A DNA stretch of 64,000 nucleotides. Source: Streptomyces sp. NBC_01689. Its GTDB lineage: Bacteria > Actinomycetota > Actinomycetes > Streptomycetales > Streptomycetaceae. The notes beneath the pieces are model-generated. The model did no database searches and was not told the origin of the DNA. It saw only the letters and a list, made by a program, of their open reading frames with translations. Positions 24,380-31,400 of the stretch are shown here, in pieces. Each line of letters begins with the position of its first letter. Position 1 is the first letter of the stretch. The position numbers and the translations under genes were made by a program. The stretch lies in NCBI RefSeq assembly GCF_036250675.1, contig NZ_CP109592.1:434001-498000 (forward strand). The letters run 5' to 3'.

Positions 24380-25255
24380 GTGACGAACCGCAACCTCCTG
24401 GTGATCGGAGCCACCGGCAAGACCGGCAGGCACACCACCGAACTGCTGCTCCAGCGTGGCCATCACGTCCGCGCGCTCGTCCGGACCGTCGACGAACGCT
24501 CCCGCGAGCTCGCGGATCTCGGTGCGGAGCTCTCGGTCGGGGACGCCCATGACCTCGACTCCCTGGCCCGGGCCACCGAAGGGATCGACGCCGCCTACTT
24601 CACCTATCCGATCCTGCCCGGCCTCATGGACGCCACGGCGAACGTCGCCCAGGCGGCGGAGGAGAACGGCGTGGGCGCGATCGTGAACATGTCCCAGATC
24701 TCGGCCCGCCGCGAGTCCCGCAGCAACGCGGCGCGCCAACACTGGGTCGCCGAACGGCTGCTGGACCGCGCCCGGCCCGCGGTCACCCACCTCCGCCCCA
24801 CGTTCTTCGCCGAATGGCTGGTCAACATGTGGGACGGCACGGGCGAACTGCGCCTGCCGTTCGCGGACGCGCGCCACGCGCCCATCGCCGCCGTCGACCA
24901 GGCGAAGGTGATCGCCGCCGTCCTCGAGGAGCCCGCCCCGCACGCGGGCAAGATCTACCCGCTCTACGGCGCGGTCGAGTTGAACCACTACGAGATCGCC
25001 GAGGCGATGTCCCGCGCCCTGGGCCGCGAGGTGACCTACGTACCCGTGGAACTCGACGAGTTCGCCGCCATCCTGGAGAAGCGAGGTGCCTCACCGCATC
25101 TCGTCCAGCACCTTGTCGCCGTCGCCGTCGACTACCGCAACGGCATCTTCTCCGGTATGAACGACCTGGTGAAGAGAATCGGCGGCGACGACCCGCTCGG
25201 CGTCGAGGACTTCGTAGCCCTGAACCGGTCCTTCTACGACGGCCACTCCGCGTGA
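24380..25255 (+). CDS. NmrA-like NAD(P)H-binding protein
   Basis: A 291-residue atypical short-chain dehydrogenase of the NmrA/QorB type. The Rossmann motif is LLVIGATGKTGRHTTELLLQ (GxxGxxG) and a typical ALVRTVDERS strand follows, implying NADP preference. No YxxxK pair is evident where classical SDRs have it, as in NmrA proteins, which sense NAD(P) or reduce quinones and other electrophiles. GTG 24380 follows GAGAAGGAAA. It is the third gene in the direction of the HxlR3 unit and could be its regulated target. Confidence 0.83.
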   Translation: MTNRNLLVIGATGKTGRHTTELLLQRGHHVRALVRTVDERSRELADLGAELSVGDAHDLDSLARATEGIDAAYFTYPILPGLMDATANVAQAAEENGVGAIVNMSQISARRESRSNAARQHWVAERLLDRARPAVTHLRPTFFAEWLVNMWDGTGELRLPFADARHAPIAAVDQAKVIAAVLEEPAPHAGKIYPLYGAVELNHYEIAEAMSRALGREVTYVPVELDEFAAILEKRGASPHLVQHLVAVAVDYRNGIFSGMNDLVKRIGGDDPLGVEDFVALNRSFYDGHSA

Positions 25256-25325
25256 GATCCCTTGTCTGTCCGGGGAGTTGAGCGCCGTACCCTGCCGACG
25301 GCGCCCGCCTGGGCGCGAAGGTCAC

Positions 25326-25355
25326 GGCGCCCCGGACAGGCCGTCCGGGGGCGCC
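25326..25355. terminator. Stem-loop terminator
   Basis: GGCGCCCCGGAC and GTCCGGGGGCGCC pair with one extra G, in the gap between the convergent NmrA-like gene and the sugar ABC operon. It can serve both. Confidence 0.65.
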
Positions 25356-25465
25356 GCTCCGAGGAGGCCCTGAGGCCTGTACGGCCGGCCCTGGGACCGC
25401 GGTCCCCTGCTCTCACCCTGCGGACGTGGGCGATCCGAAGGAGTCCCGGACCCGGGCCGGAGATC

Positions 25466-26488
25466 TCACAGCACGCGCCGTCGGCGTCCCAGCCACGTCT
25501 GCGCGATCACCACCACGGCCAGGAACGCCCCGCTGACGACCTGTTGGTAGGCCGAGTCCAGCGAGCCGATCTGGTTGATGACGTTCTGGATCACCTTCAG
25601 CAGCAGGACGCCCACCAACGACCCGCTGATGAACCCGAATCCCCCGGTGAGCAGTGTGCCTCCGATCACCACCGCGGAGATCGCCTCCAGTTCCATGCCG
25701 GAACCGAGGATCGTCACGCCCGACACCAGCCAGGCCGCGTTGAGGGCCCCGGCGAACCCCGCGCAGAGTCCGGAGAGCGTGTAGACGGAGATCTTCGTAC
25801 GGGCCACGGGGGCACCCATCAGCGCCGCCGCGTCCTCGTTCCCCCCGACCGCGTAGACGTACTGGCCGAACCGGGTGCGCCGGAGCACCACCGCGCCGAG
25901 CACGAACAGCGCGAGGGTGATCCATACGGGCACGCCGACGCCGAGCAGGGTGTTCTGGCCCAGCTTCGCGAAGAAGGAGTCCTTGTCGACGAGATACGTC
26001 TTCGAGCCCTCGTCGGTGACGGACAGCAGGATGCCCCGGGCGCCGAGCATCGACGCCAGCGTCACGATGAAGGGAGCCAGTCGCGAGCGGGCGATCAGCA
26101 GGCCGTTGAGCAGCCCGATCGCTCCGCACACGGCCAGGGGCAGCAGCAGCGCCACCGCCGTTCCGTACCGCGACCCCCAGGCTGCCAGCACCCCGCCGAG
26201 GGCGAACAGCGAACCCACCGACAGATCGATGCCGCCGGTGACGATGACGAAGGTCATGCCGAGCGCGACCACGGCGAGGAACGCCGAGGAGAGCGCCATG
26301 TTCTCCAGGTTGTCGCCGGTCAGGAAGGTGTCGAAGCTCAGCGACGCGGCGATCATCGCGACGATGAGGGTGACCAGGGCGCCGTGCTGCTGGGCGAGCG
26401 CGCTGAGCCGCTCGGACCGGGAGGCACCGGTCGGTTCGTCCTCGGCCGTGCTCTTGGCGATCACCGGAGTGTCCACGTCGGTCGTCAT
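25466..26488 (-). CDS. Sugar ABC transporter permease, YjfF-like
   Basis: A 340-residue permease of the ribose/galactofuranose class. It has a hydrophilic N-terminus of about 35 residues, then 8-10 membrane spans with the BPD_transp_2 signature VVALGMTFVIVTGGIDLSVG, FIVTLASMLGARG and AISAVVIGGTLLTGGFG. These stretches read like E. coli YjfF, one of two permeases in the galactofuranose system. The start ATG 26488 overlaps the stop of the preceding permease gene (ATGA 26485-26488). It is the last gene of a four-gene leftward operon. Confidence 0.87.
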   Translation of the reverse strand: MTTDVDTPVIAKSTAEDEPTGASRSERLSALAQQHGALVTLIVAMIAASLSFDTFLTGDNLENMALSSAFLAVVALGMTFVIVTGGIDLSVGSLFALGGVLAAWGSRYGTAVALLLPLAVCGAIGLLNGLLIARSRLAPFIVTLASMLGARGILLSVTDEGSKTYLVDKDSFFAKLGQNTLLGVGVPVWITLALFVLGAVVLRRTRFGQYVYAVGGNEDAAALMGAPVARTKISVYTLSGLCAGFAGALNAAWLVSGVTILGSGMELEAISAVVIGGTLLTGGFGFISGSLVGVLLLKVIQNVINQIGSLDSAYQQVVSGAFLAVVVIAQTWLGRRRRVL

Positions 26489-27447
26489 CGCTTTCCTCGT
26501 TCCCGTGCCGCGTAGACGGCGAGGACGATCACCACGGCCTGCGCGATCTGGGTCCACGACGGCGGCAGATCGTGCTTGATGAGCGTGGTGGTGAGCAGCT
26601 GGATCAGTACGGCTCCGGCGACCGTGCCGCCGATCCGCACGCGCCCTCCGCTCAGCGGGGTGCCGCCGACCACCACCGCGGTGATCGCGGAGAGTTCCAT
26701 CAGGTTGCCGAGCGAAGTCGGGTCGCTCGCGGTCAGACGGGCGGTGGCCAGCACCCCGGCGACGGCGGCGAGGACGCCGGAGCAGACGTACACCAGGATC
26801 AGCACGCGCCGCACCGGCAGTCCGGCGAGCCGGGCCGCCGGCCGGCTGTCCCCGATGGCCAGGAGCTGCCGCCCGAAGGTGGTGCGCCGTACGACGAAGG
26901 CCACGAGCAGCGCGAGCGCGGCGGCGATCAGGACGAGGTACGGCACGCCCAGGACGTCGCCCGAGCCGAGGGAGGCCATGGCCGGGTCGTGGACGTCCTT
27001 GAGCTGCGGGAGGAGCACCAGGGCGAGGCCGCGCCCGGCCACCATCAGGGCGAGGGTGGCGACGATCGGCTGCACGCCGACGAACGCGATGAGCGATCCG
27101 TTCGCGACCCCGATCACGGCACCGCCCACGAGGGCGATCAGGATGGCCGCCCAGGGCCCGTAGCCGAGGTAGAGCGACAGGAGCGAGGTGGACAGCGCCA
27201 TCACCGAGCCGACCGCCAGGTCGACGCCCTCGCTGCCGATCGCCAGCGCCATGCCGAGGGCCACGATCAGGACGGGGGCGACCTGGACGGCCTGGGTACG
27301 GAAGTTCTCGGTGGACAGGAAGTGCGGGGTGAAGACGGTGTTGACCAGGAAGAGGACCACGACGCCCAGGTAGACGCCGTACTCCTGCAGGAGGTGCAGC
27401 AGTCGGTCGCGGTCGGCGGTCATCCGCCCCAGGGTCAGGTCAGTCAT
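26485..27447 (-). CDS. Sugar ABC transporter permease, YtfT-like
   Basis: A 320-residue permease. It carries VLIVALGMALAIGSEGVDLA, VQPIVATLALMVAGRGLALV and ELSAITAVVVGGTPLSGG. QPxVATLxLMVAGRG is a hallmark I recall from E. coli YtfT. The start at 27447 overlaps the end of the ATPase gene by 8 nt, and its stop overlaps the next permease. Two different permeases, as in the ytf system, suggest a heterodimeric membrane channel rather than the homodimer of ribose systems. Confidence 0.87.
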   Translation of the reverse strand: MTDLTLGRMTADRDRLLHLLQEYGVYLGVVVLFLVNTVFTPHFLSTENFRTQAVQVAPVLIVALGMALAIGSEGVDLAVGSVMALSTSLLSLYLGYGPWAAILIALVGGAVIGVANGSLIAFVGVQPIVATLALMVAGRGLALVLLPQLKDVHDPAMASLGSGDVLGVPYLVLIAAALALLVAFVVRRTTFGRQLLAIGDSRPAARLAGLPVRRVLILVYVCSGVLAAVAGVLATARLTASDPTSLGNLMELSAITAVVVGGTPLSGGRVRIGGTVAGAVLIQLLTTTLIKHDLPPSWTQIAQAVVIVLAVYAARERGKR

Positions 27448-28981
27448 CGTGGCCTCCCGGGCCGGTGCCGCTCCCGGTGTCCGCGGGTGCGGCGGCGATG
27501 GCGCGCATGAGCCGGTCCTCGGTGACGGCGTCACCGGTCAGTTCCTCGACGACCGCACCGTCCTTGAGGACGATCACCCGGTCGCTGCCCTCGATCAGTT
27601 CCTCGGGGTCCGAGGAGATGAGCAGGACGCCGAGTCCGTCGTCGGCCAGTTCGTCGATCAGTTTCTGCACCTCCGCCTTGGCGCCGACGTCGATGCCCCG
27701 GGTCGGCTCGTCGAGGAGCAGGACCTTGGGCTGCATGGCCAGCCAGCGGGCCAGCAGGACCTTCTGCTGGTTGCCGCCGGACAGTTCGCCCACCTTCTGG
27801 TGAGGGCCCGCGGCCTTGATCCGCAGCCGCTTCATGAAGGTCTCGACGATCCGGTCGATCCGTGCCTCGTCGACCAGGCCGAAGCGGGAGAGGCCCGGCA
27901 GCGCGGCGAGCGCGATGTTCTCGCGGACCGAGAGGCCCGGCACGATCCCCTCGGCCTTGCGGTCCTCGGGGAGCAGGCTGATGCCCGCCCGGATCGCGGC
28001 GGGTGTGGAGCCGCTGCGTACCCGGGCCCCCGCGACCACGACCTGCCCGGAGTCGGTGGGCAGCGCGCCCGCGATGGCCTTGGCCGTCTCGGTCCGGCCC
28101 GACCCGAGCAGACCGCCGAGGCCCACCACCTCGCCGGGGCGGACCGAGACGGACACCGCGTCCAGTTGGTGACGTACGGTCAGTTCAGTTGCCTGGAGCA
28201 CGGGTTCGGCCTCGGCCTGGTGGCCGCCGGCGAACTTGGTGAGGCCGTCCTCGCGTACGTCCGTGATCTCGCGTCCGAGCATCAGCGCGACGAGTCTCAG
28301 CCGGTCGAGTTCGGCGATACGGCCGGTGTGCACGACCTTGCCGTCGCGCAGCACCGTGACCGTGTCGCAGATCTCGTACAGCTCGTCGAGCCGGTGACTG
28401 ACGTAGATCACCGCGATACCCCGTTCGCGCAGCATCCGGATCACGCCGAACAAGGTGCGGACCTCGCGGGGTTCGAGCGAGGAGGTGGGTTCGTCCATGA
28501 CGACGACGCGGGCGTCGACGGAGACGGCGCGGGCGAGCGCCACCATCTGCTGTGCTCCGACGCCCAGTTCGCGCAGCGGGCGGCGCACGTCGACGCGCAG
28601 CCCGAGCTCGCGCAGTGCCGCGTCCGCCTCCCGGTGCATGCGCCGGAAGTCGATCAGGCCCAGCCGGTTGCGGGGTTCGCGGCCCAGGAAGAGGTTGCGG
28701 GCCACGGTCATCAGGGGGACGAGGTTGACCTCCTGGTAGATGGTGGATATGCCCGCGTGCTGCGCATGCAGCGGGGTGGCGAAGCGGACCGGGGTTCCGT
28801 TGTACGTCACCTCGCCCTCGTCGGGCTGGTAGACCCCGGTGAGGACTTTGATGAGGGTCGACTTGCCCGCGCCGTTCTCGCCGATGAGGGCGTGCACCTC
28901 CCCGGCGCGGGCCGTGAAGTCCACCTGGGACAGGGCCTTCACGCCGGGGAAGGTCTTGGACAGACCGGTGACCGACAACAT
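27440..28981 (-). CDS. Sugar ABC transporter ATPase (two nucleotide-binding domains), YtfR-like
   Basis: A 513-residue cytosolic ATPase with two ABC domains. Domain 1: Walker A GENGAGKST, a divergent signature in the VGAQQMVALARA region and Walker B VVVMDEPTSSL. Domain 2: degenerate Walker A GLLGSGRTE, signature ELSGGNQQKVLLARWLAM and Walker B VLLLDEPTRGIDVGAKAEV. This asymmetry is normal for the ribose/xylose/galactofuranose class. ATG 28981 is 1 nt after the stop of the binding-protein gene, so the genes are cotranscribed and coupled. Confidence 0.9.
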   Translation of the reverse strand: MLSVTGLSKTFPGVKALSQVDFTARAGEVHALIGENGAGKSTLIKVLTGVYQPDEGEVTYNGTPVRFATPLHAQHAGISTIYQEVNLVPLMTVARNLFLGREPRNRLGLIDFRRMHREADAALRELGLRVDVRRPLRELGVGAQQMVALARAVSVDARVVVMDEPTSSLEPREVRTLFGVIRMLRERGIAVIYVSHRLDELYEICDTVTVLRDGKVVHTGRIAELDRLRLVALMLGREITDVREDGLTKFAGGHQAEAEPVLQATELTVRHQLDAVSVSVRPGEVVGLGGLLGSGRTETAKAIAGALPTDSGQVVVAGARVRSGSTPAAIRAGISLLPEDRKAEGIVPGLSVRENIALAALPGLSRFGLVDEARIDRIVETFMKRLRIKAAGPHQKVGELSGGNQQKVLLARWLAMQPKVLLLDEPTRGIDVGAKAEVQKLIDELADDGLGVLLISSDPEELIEGSDRVIVLKDGAVVEELTGDAVTEDRLMRAIAAAPADTGSGTGPGGHDD

Positions 28982-28982
28982 G

Positions 28983-30083
28983 TCAGTAGGCCTTGCCCAG
29001 GTCCGACTTGGCGTTGGCGGTGGTGTACTCGCTGTCCTGGATGACGATGTCCTGGGCGACCTTCTCCCCCTTGGTGAAGGAGTCGAGTGTCTGGAAGGCG
29101 AGCGGCCCGAAGCGGGGGTTGGACTCGACGACACCGTCGATCCAGCCGTCGACGATGCCCTGGACGGCGTTGCGGGTCCCGTCGATGGTCACGATCTTCA
29201 CCGCGCCCGGCTGCTTGCCCGCGCCCTTGAGGGCGTTGACCGCGCCGAGTCCCATCTCGTCGTTCTCGGCGTAGATCCCGGTGATGCCGGGCTTGGACTG
29301 GATGAGGTTCTCGGTGACCGACTGGCCCTTCTCCCGGGCGAATTCACCGGTCTGCTTGAAGACGATCTTGAGGCCGGGTGCCTTCTCCTTGACGCGGTCC
29401 TCGAAGCCCTTGGTGCGTTCGGTGGTCACGTTGTTGCCCGCGGCGCCGAGCAGGATCGCGATCTCGCCCTTGCCCCCGGTCGCCTCGATCATCCGGTCCG
29501 CGGCCCGCTTGCCCTGCTCGACGAAGTCGGAGCCGATGAAGCTCACATAGTCCTTGCAGGCGGCGGCGTTGATCTTACGGTCGATGGTGATGATCGGGAT
29601 GTGCTTGGCGGAGGCCGAGCGCAAGACCGGCTCCCAGCCGTCCGAGTTGAGCGGTGCGATCACCAGGAGGTCCGCGCCCTTGGCGATGAGGTCCTGGACG
29701 TCGCTGATCTGCTTGGAGAACTGCGACTGGGCGTTGGCCGTCAGCAGCTTCACGCCCCGCTGCTTCGCCTCGGCCTTGATCGACGCGGTCTCCGCGATCC
29801 GGAAGGGGTTGGCCTCCTTCTCGGACTGGGAGAAGCCGACGGTCGCCGACTTCAGGTCGGTCTTCTTCGCGCCGTAGGCGTCTATGGCACAGGTCGGGCC
29901 GGAGCCCGTGGACGGTGAGGCGACGACCTGTCCCCCATCGCCCTGGCTGGTGGAGCTCTTGTCCTTGTCGGCGGAGTCGTCCTCCGACTTCGCGCAGCCG
30001 GAGACGAGCGCCAGGCTCGTGATGAGGCCGGTGGCGAGGAGGGTCCTGGCGTAGGTGCGGTGGCGAGGTGCGATCGGCTTCAT
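28983..30083 (-). CDS. Sugar-binding lipoprotein, YtfQ-like (galactofuranose type)
   Basis: A 366-residue lipoprotein: signal peptide with lipobox LVSGC (Cys30), then a Ser/Asp-rich linker. The periplasmic-binding type I fold begins TVGFSQSEKEANPFRIAETA. VGFSQxxxExxxRxAE, GWEPVL and IDGTRNAVQGIVDG correspond to E. coli YtfQ, the galactofuranose-binding protein. It delivers a furanose sugar to the YtfT/YjfF-like permeases. It is the first gene of the operon, with LacI-type operator candidates at 30113-30126 and 30181-30195. The LacI gene and a secreted GH2 enzyme next door suggest uptake of the sugar the enzyme releases. Confidence 0.86.
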   Translation of the reverse strand: MKPIAPRHRTYARTLLATGLITSLALVSGCAKSEDDSADKDKSSTSQGDGGQVVASPSTGSGPTCAIDAYGAKKTDLKSATVGFSQSEKEANPFRIAETASIKAEAKQRGVKLLTANAQSQFSKQISDVQDLIAKGADLLVIAPLNSDGWEPVLRSASAKHIPIITIDRKINAAACKDYVSFIGSDFVEQGKRAADRMIEATGGKGEIAILLGAAGNNVTTERTKGFEDRVKEKAPGLKIVFKQTGEFAREKGQSVTENLIQSKPGITGIYAENDEMGLGAVNALKGAGKQPGAVKIVTIDGTRNAVQGIVDGWIDGVVESNPRFGPLAFQTLDSFTKGEKVAQDIVIQDSEYTTANAKSDLGKAY

Positions 30084-30112
30084 GGAGTCCCCAAACGGCG
30101 CGGCCCCGGCGC

Positions 30113-30126
30113 TGAGAGCGCTCCCG
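30113..30126. promoter_or_regulatory. CebR-like palindrome before the ytfQ-like gene
   Basis: TGAGAGCGCTCCCG matches the known cellulose-utilisation box TGGGAGCGCTCCCA at 12 of 14 positions and contains the perfect core GAGCGCTC. It lies 30 bp upstream of the binding-protein start, where a bound LacI-family repressor would interfere. Confidence 0.5.
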
Positions 30127-30180
30127 GGGGGTGATCGGCTCTTGCGGTCAACTCGGTGTACACGTCGTTCCGGGGAGGTT

Positions 30181-30195
30181 TTTACATCGTTGGAA
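30181..30195. promoter_or_regulatory. LacI operator candidate A
   Basis: TTTACATCGTTGGAA matches the reverse complement of the 15-mer at 31341-31355 at 13 of 15 positions. It lies about 100 bp upstream of the ABC operon. A related copy, TACACGTCGTTCC, is at about 30159. The AACGTT-like centre is typical of LacI-family operators. Confidence 0.5.
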
Positions 30196-30227
30196 GGAGG
30201 CTGTAAAGCCTTCGGTCCGAAATCTCG

Positions 30228-31241
30228 TCAGCGCCGCCCCAGCGTGCTCTCGCGCTCCACCAGCCGGAAATCCGCAGTCAGTTCACGTCCACCGGGCTCC
30301 GTACGACCCGACAGGCTGCGCAGCAGGGAAGCCACCGCCATCCGCGCGATGGCCTGCTTGTCCGGCGAGATCGTCGTCAGCGTGACGGCACCGAACCGCC
30401 CCTCCTCGATGTCGTCGAAGCCGACCACCGCGACATCCCACGGCACCCGCAGCCCACGCTCGTGCAGCACCCGCATCGCACCGATCGCGACCAGGTCGTT
30501 GTAGGCGAAGACCGCGTCCGGACGCACACCGGAGTCGAGCAGCCGGGCCATGCCCCGCGCCCCCTCCTCCCGGTCCCAGCCGCCGACCGGCACCACCAGG
30601 TCGTCGGGTGCCGGCACGCCGGCCTCCGTCAGTTCCTCGCGCCAGCCGGCCAGTCGCAGATGGGCCGGCCGGTTGGCCGAATCCGTACGGGCCCCGAGAT
30701 AGGCGATCCGTGAGCGTCCGCGGCTCAGCAGATGGCGTACCGCACTGCGCGCGGCCGCCACGTTGTCGATCGCGATGTGGTCGTAGGGCAGTTCGTACTC
30801 CCGCTCGCCGAGCAGGACGAGCGGCACGTCGTCGGTCCGCGAGCGCAGGTCCTCGGCCTCGAGCTCCAGCGGACTGAGGATCAGTCCGTCGATCACATTG
30901 GCCCGGAAGCCCTGGCTTACCAGCACCTCCTGCTCCCGATCGCCCCGCGTGTGGTCGAGGAGCACGGTGAACTCGTGCTCGGCGGCCGCGTCGATGACCG
31001 CTCCGGCCAGCTCGGCGAAGTACGGGTTGCCGAGCTCGGGAATGGCGAGGGCGATGATGCCCGTACGCCCCTTGCGCAGGCTGCGCGCCGTGAGGTTCGG
31101 CCGGTAACCCAGCTCGTCGATCGCCTCCTGGACCCGGGCCCGCATGGCCGGAGTGACGTGCGGATAGTTGTTCACGACGTTCGAAACCGTCTTGATCGAG
31201 ACGCCGGCGTGCTCCGCGACGTCCTTCAGGCTGACCCGCAA
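30228..31241 (-). CDS. LacI family repressor of the galactofuranose-like locus
   Basis: A 337-residue LacI/GalR regulator. The HTH and hinge helix: SLKDVAEHAGVSIKTVSNVV, NNYPHVTPAMRARVQEAIDE and LGYRPNLTARSLRKGR. A periplasmic-binding-type sensor domain follows (GIIALAIPELGNPYFAELAG and PDAVFAYNDLVAIGAMRVLH). The start is TTG 31241 with AGGAG 5 nt upstream; no ATG or GTG fits the family start. It sits between the ABC operon and the divergent GH2 gene, with a shared 15-mer before each, so it should repress both until the sugar or a derivative binds. Confidence 0.88.
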   Translation of the reverse strand: MRVSLKDVAEHAGVSIKTVSNVVNNYPHVTPAMRARVQEAIDELGYRPNLTARSLRKGRTGIIALAIPELGNPYFAELAGAVIDAAAEHEFTVLLDHTRGDREQEVLVSQGFRANVIDGLILSPLELEAEDLRSRTDDVPLVLLGEREYELPYDHIAIDNVAAARSAVRHLLSRGRSRIAYLGARTDSANRPAHLRLAGWREELTEAGVPAPDDLVVPVGGWDREEGARGMARLLDSGVRPDAVFAYNDLVAIGAMRVLHERGLRVPWDVAVVGFDDIEEGRFGAVTLTTISPDKQAIARMAVASLLRSLSGRTEPGGRELTADFRLVERESTLGRR

Positions 31242-31340
31242 GGGATCTCCTCTCCATCGATGTGCGTCTCTGCCACCTGTACGTTTGTCATGACCCTGGA
31301 CAGAGACCGGGACCCGTGCTGTGATGCCAACTCCCGTTCC

Positions 31341-31355
31341 TTCCAACGTTGTACA
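31341..31355. promoter_or_regulatory. LacI operator candidate B at the GH2 promoter
   Basis: TTCCAACGTTGTACA is centred on the palindrome AACGTT and is 13/15 identical, inverted, to candidate A before the ABC operon. It lies 46 bp upstream of the GH2 start and about 100 bp from the LacI start. Confidence 0.5.
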
Positions 31356-31400
31356 GACAGAAGCAACGAGCCGCCACCCTTCCTCAGCCAAGGAGGATCC

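Noticed and set aside
24380..25255. Assignment of the NmrA-like gene to the GGTTTG box regulon
   Set aside because: No box copy is in its upstream region.
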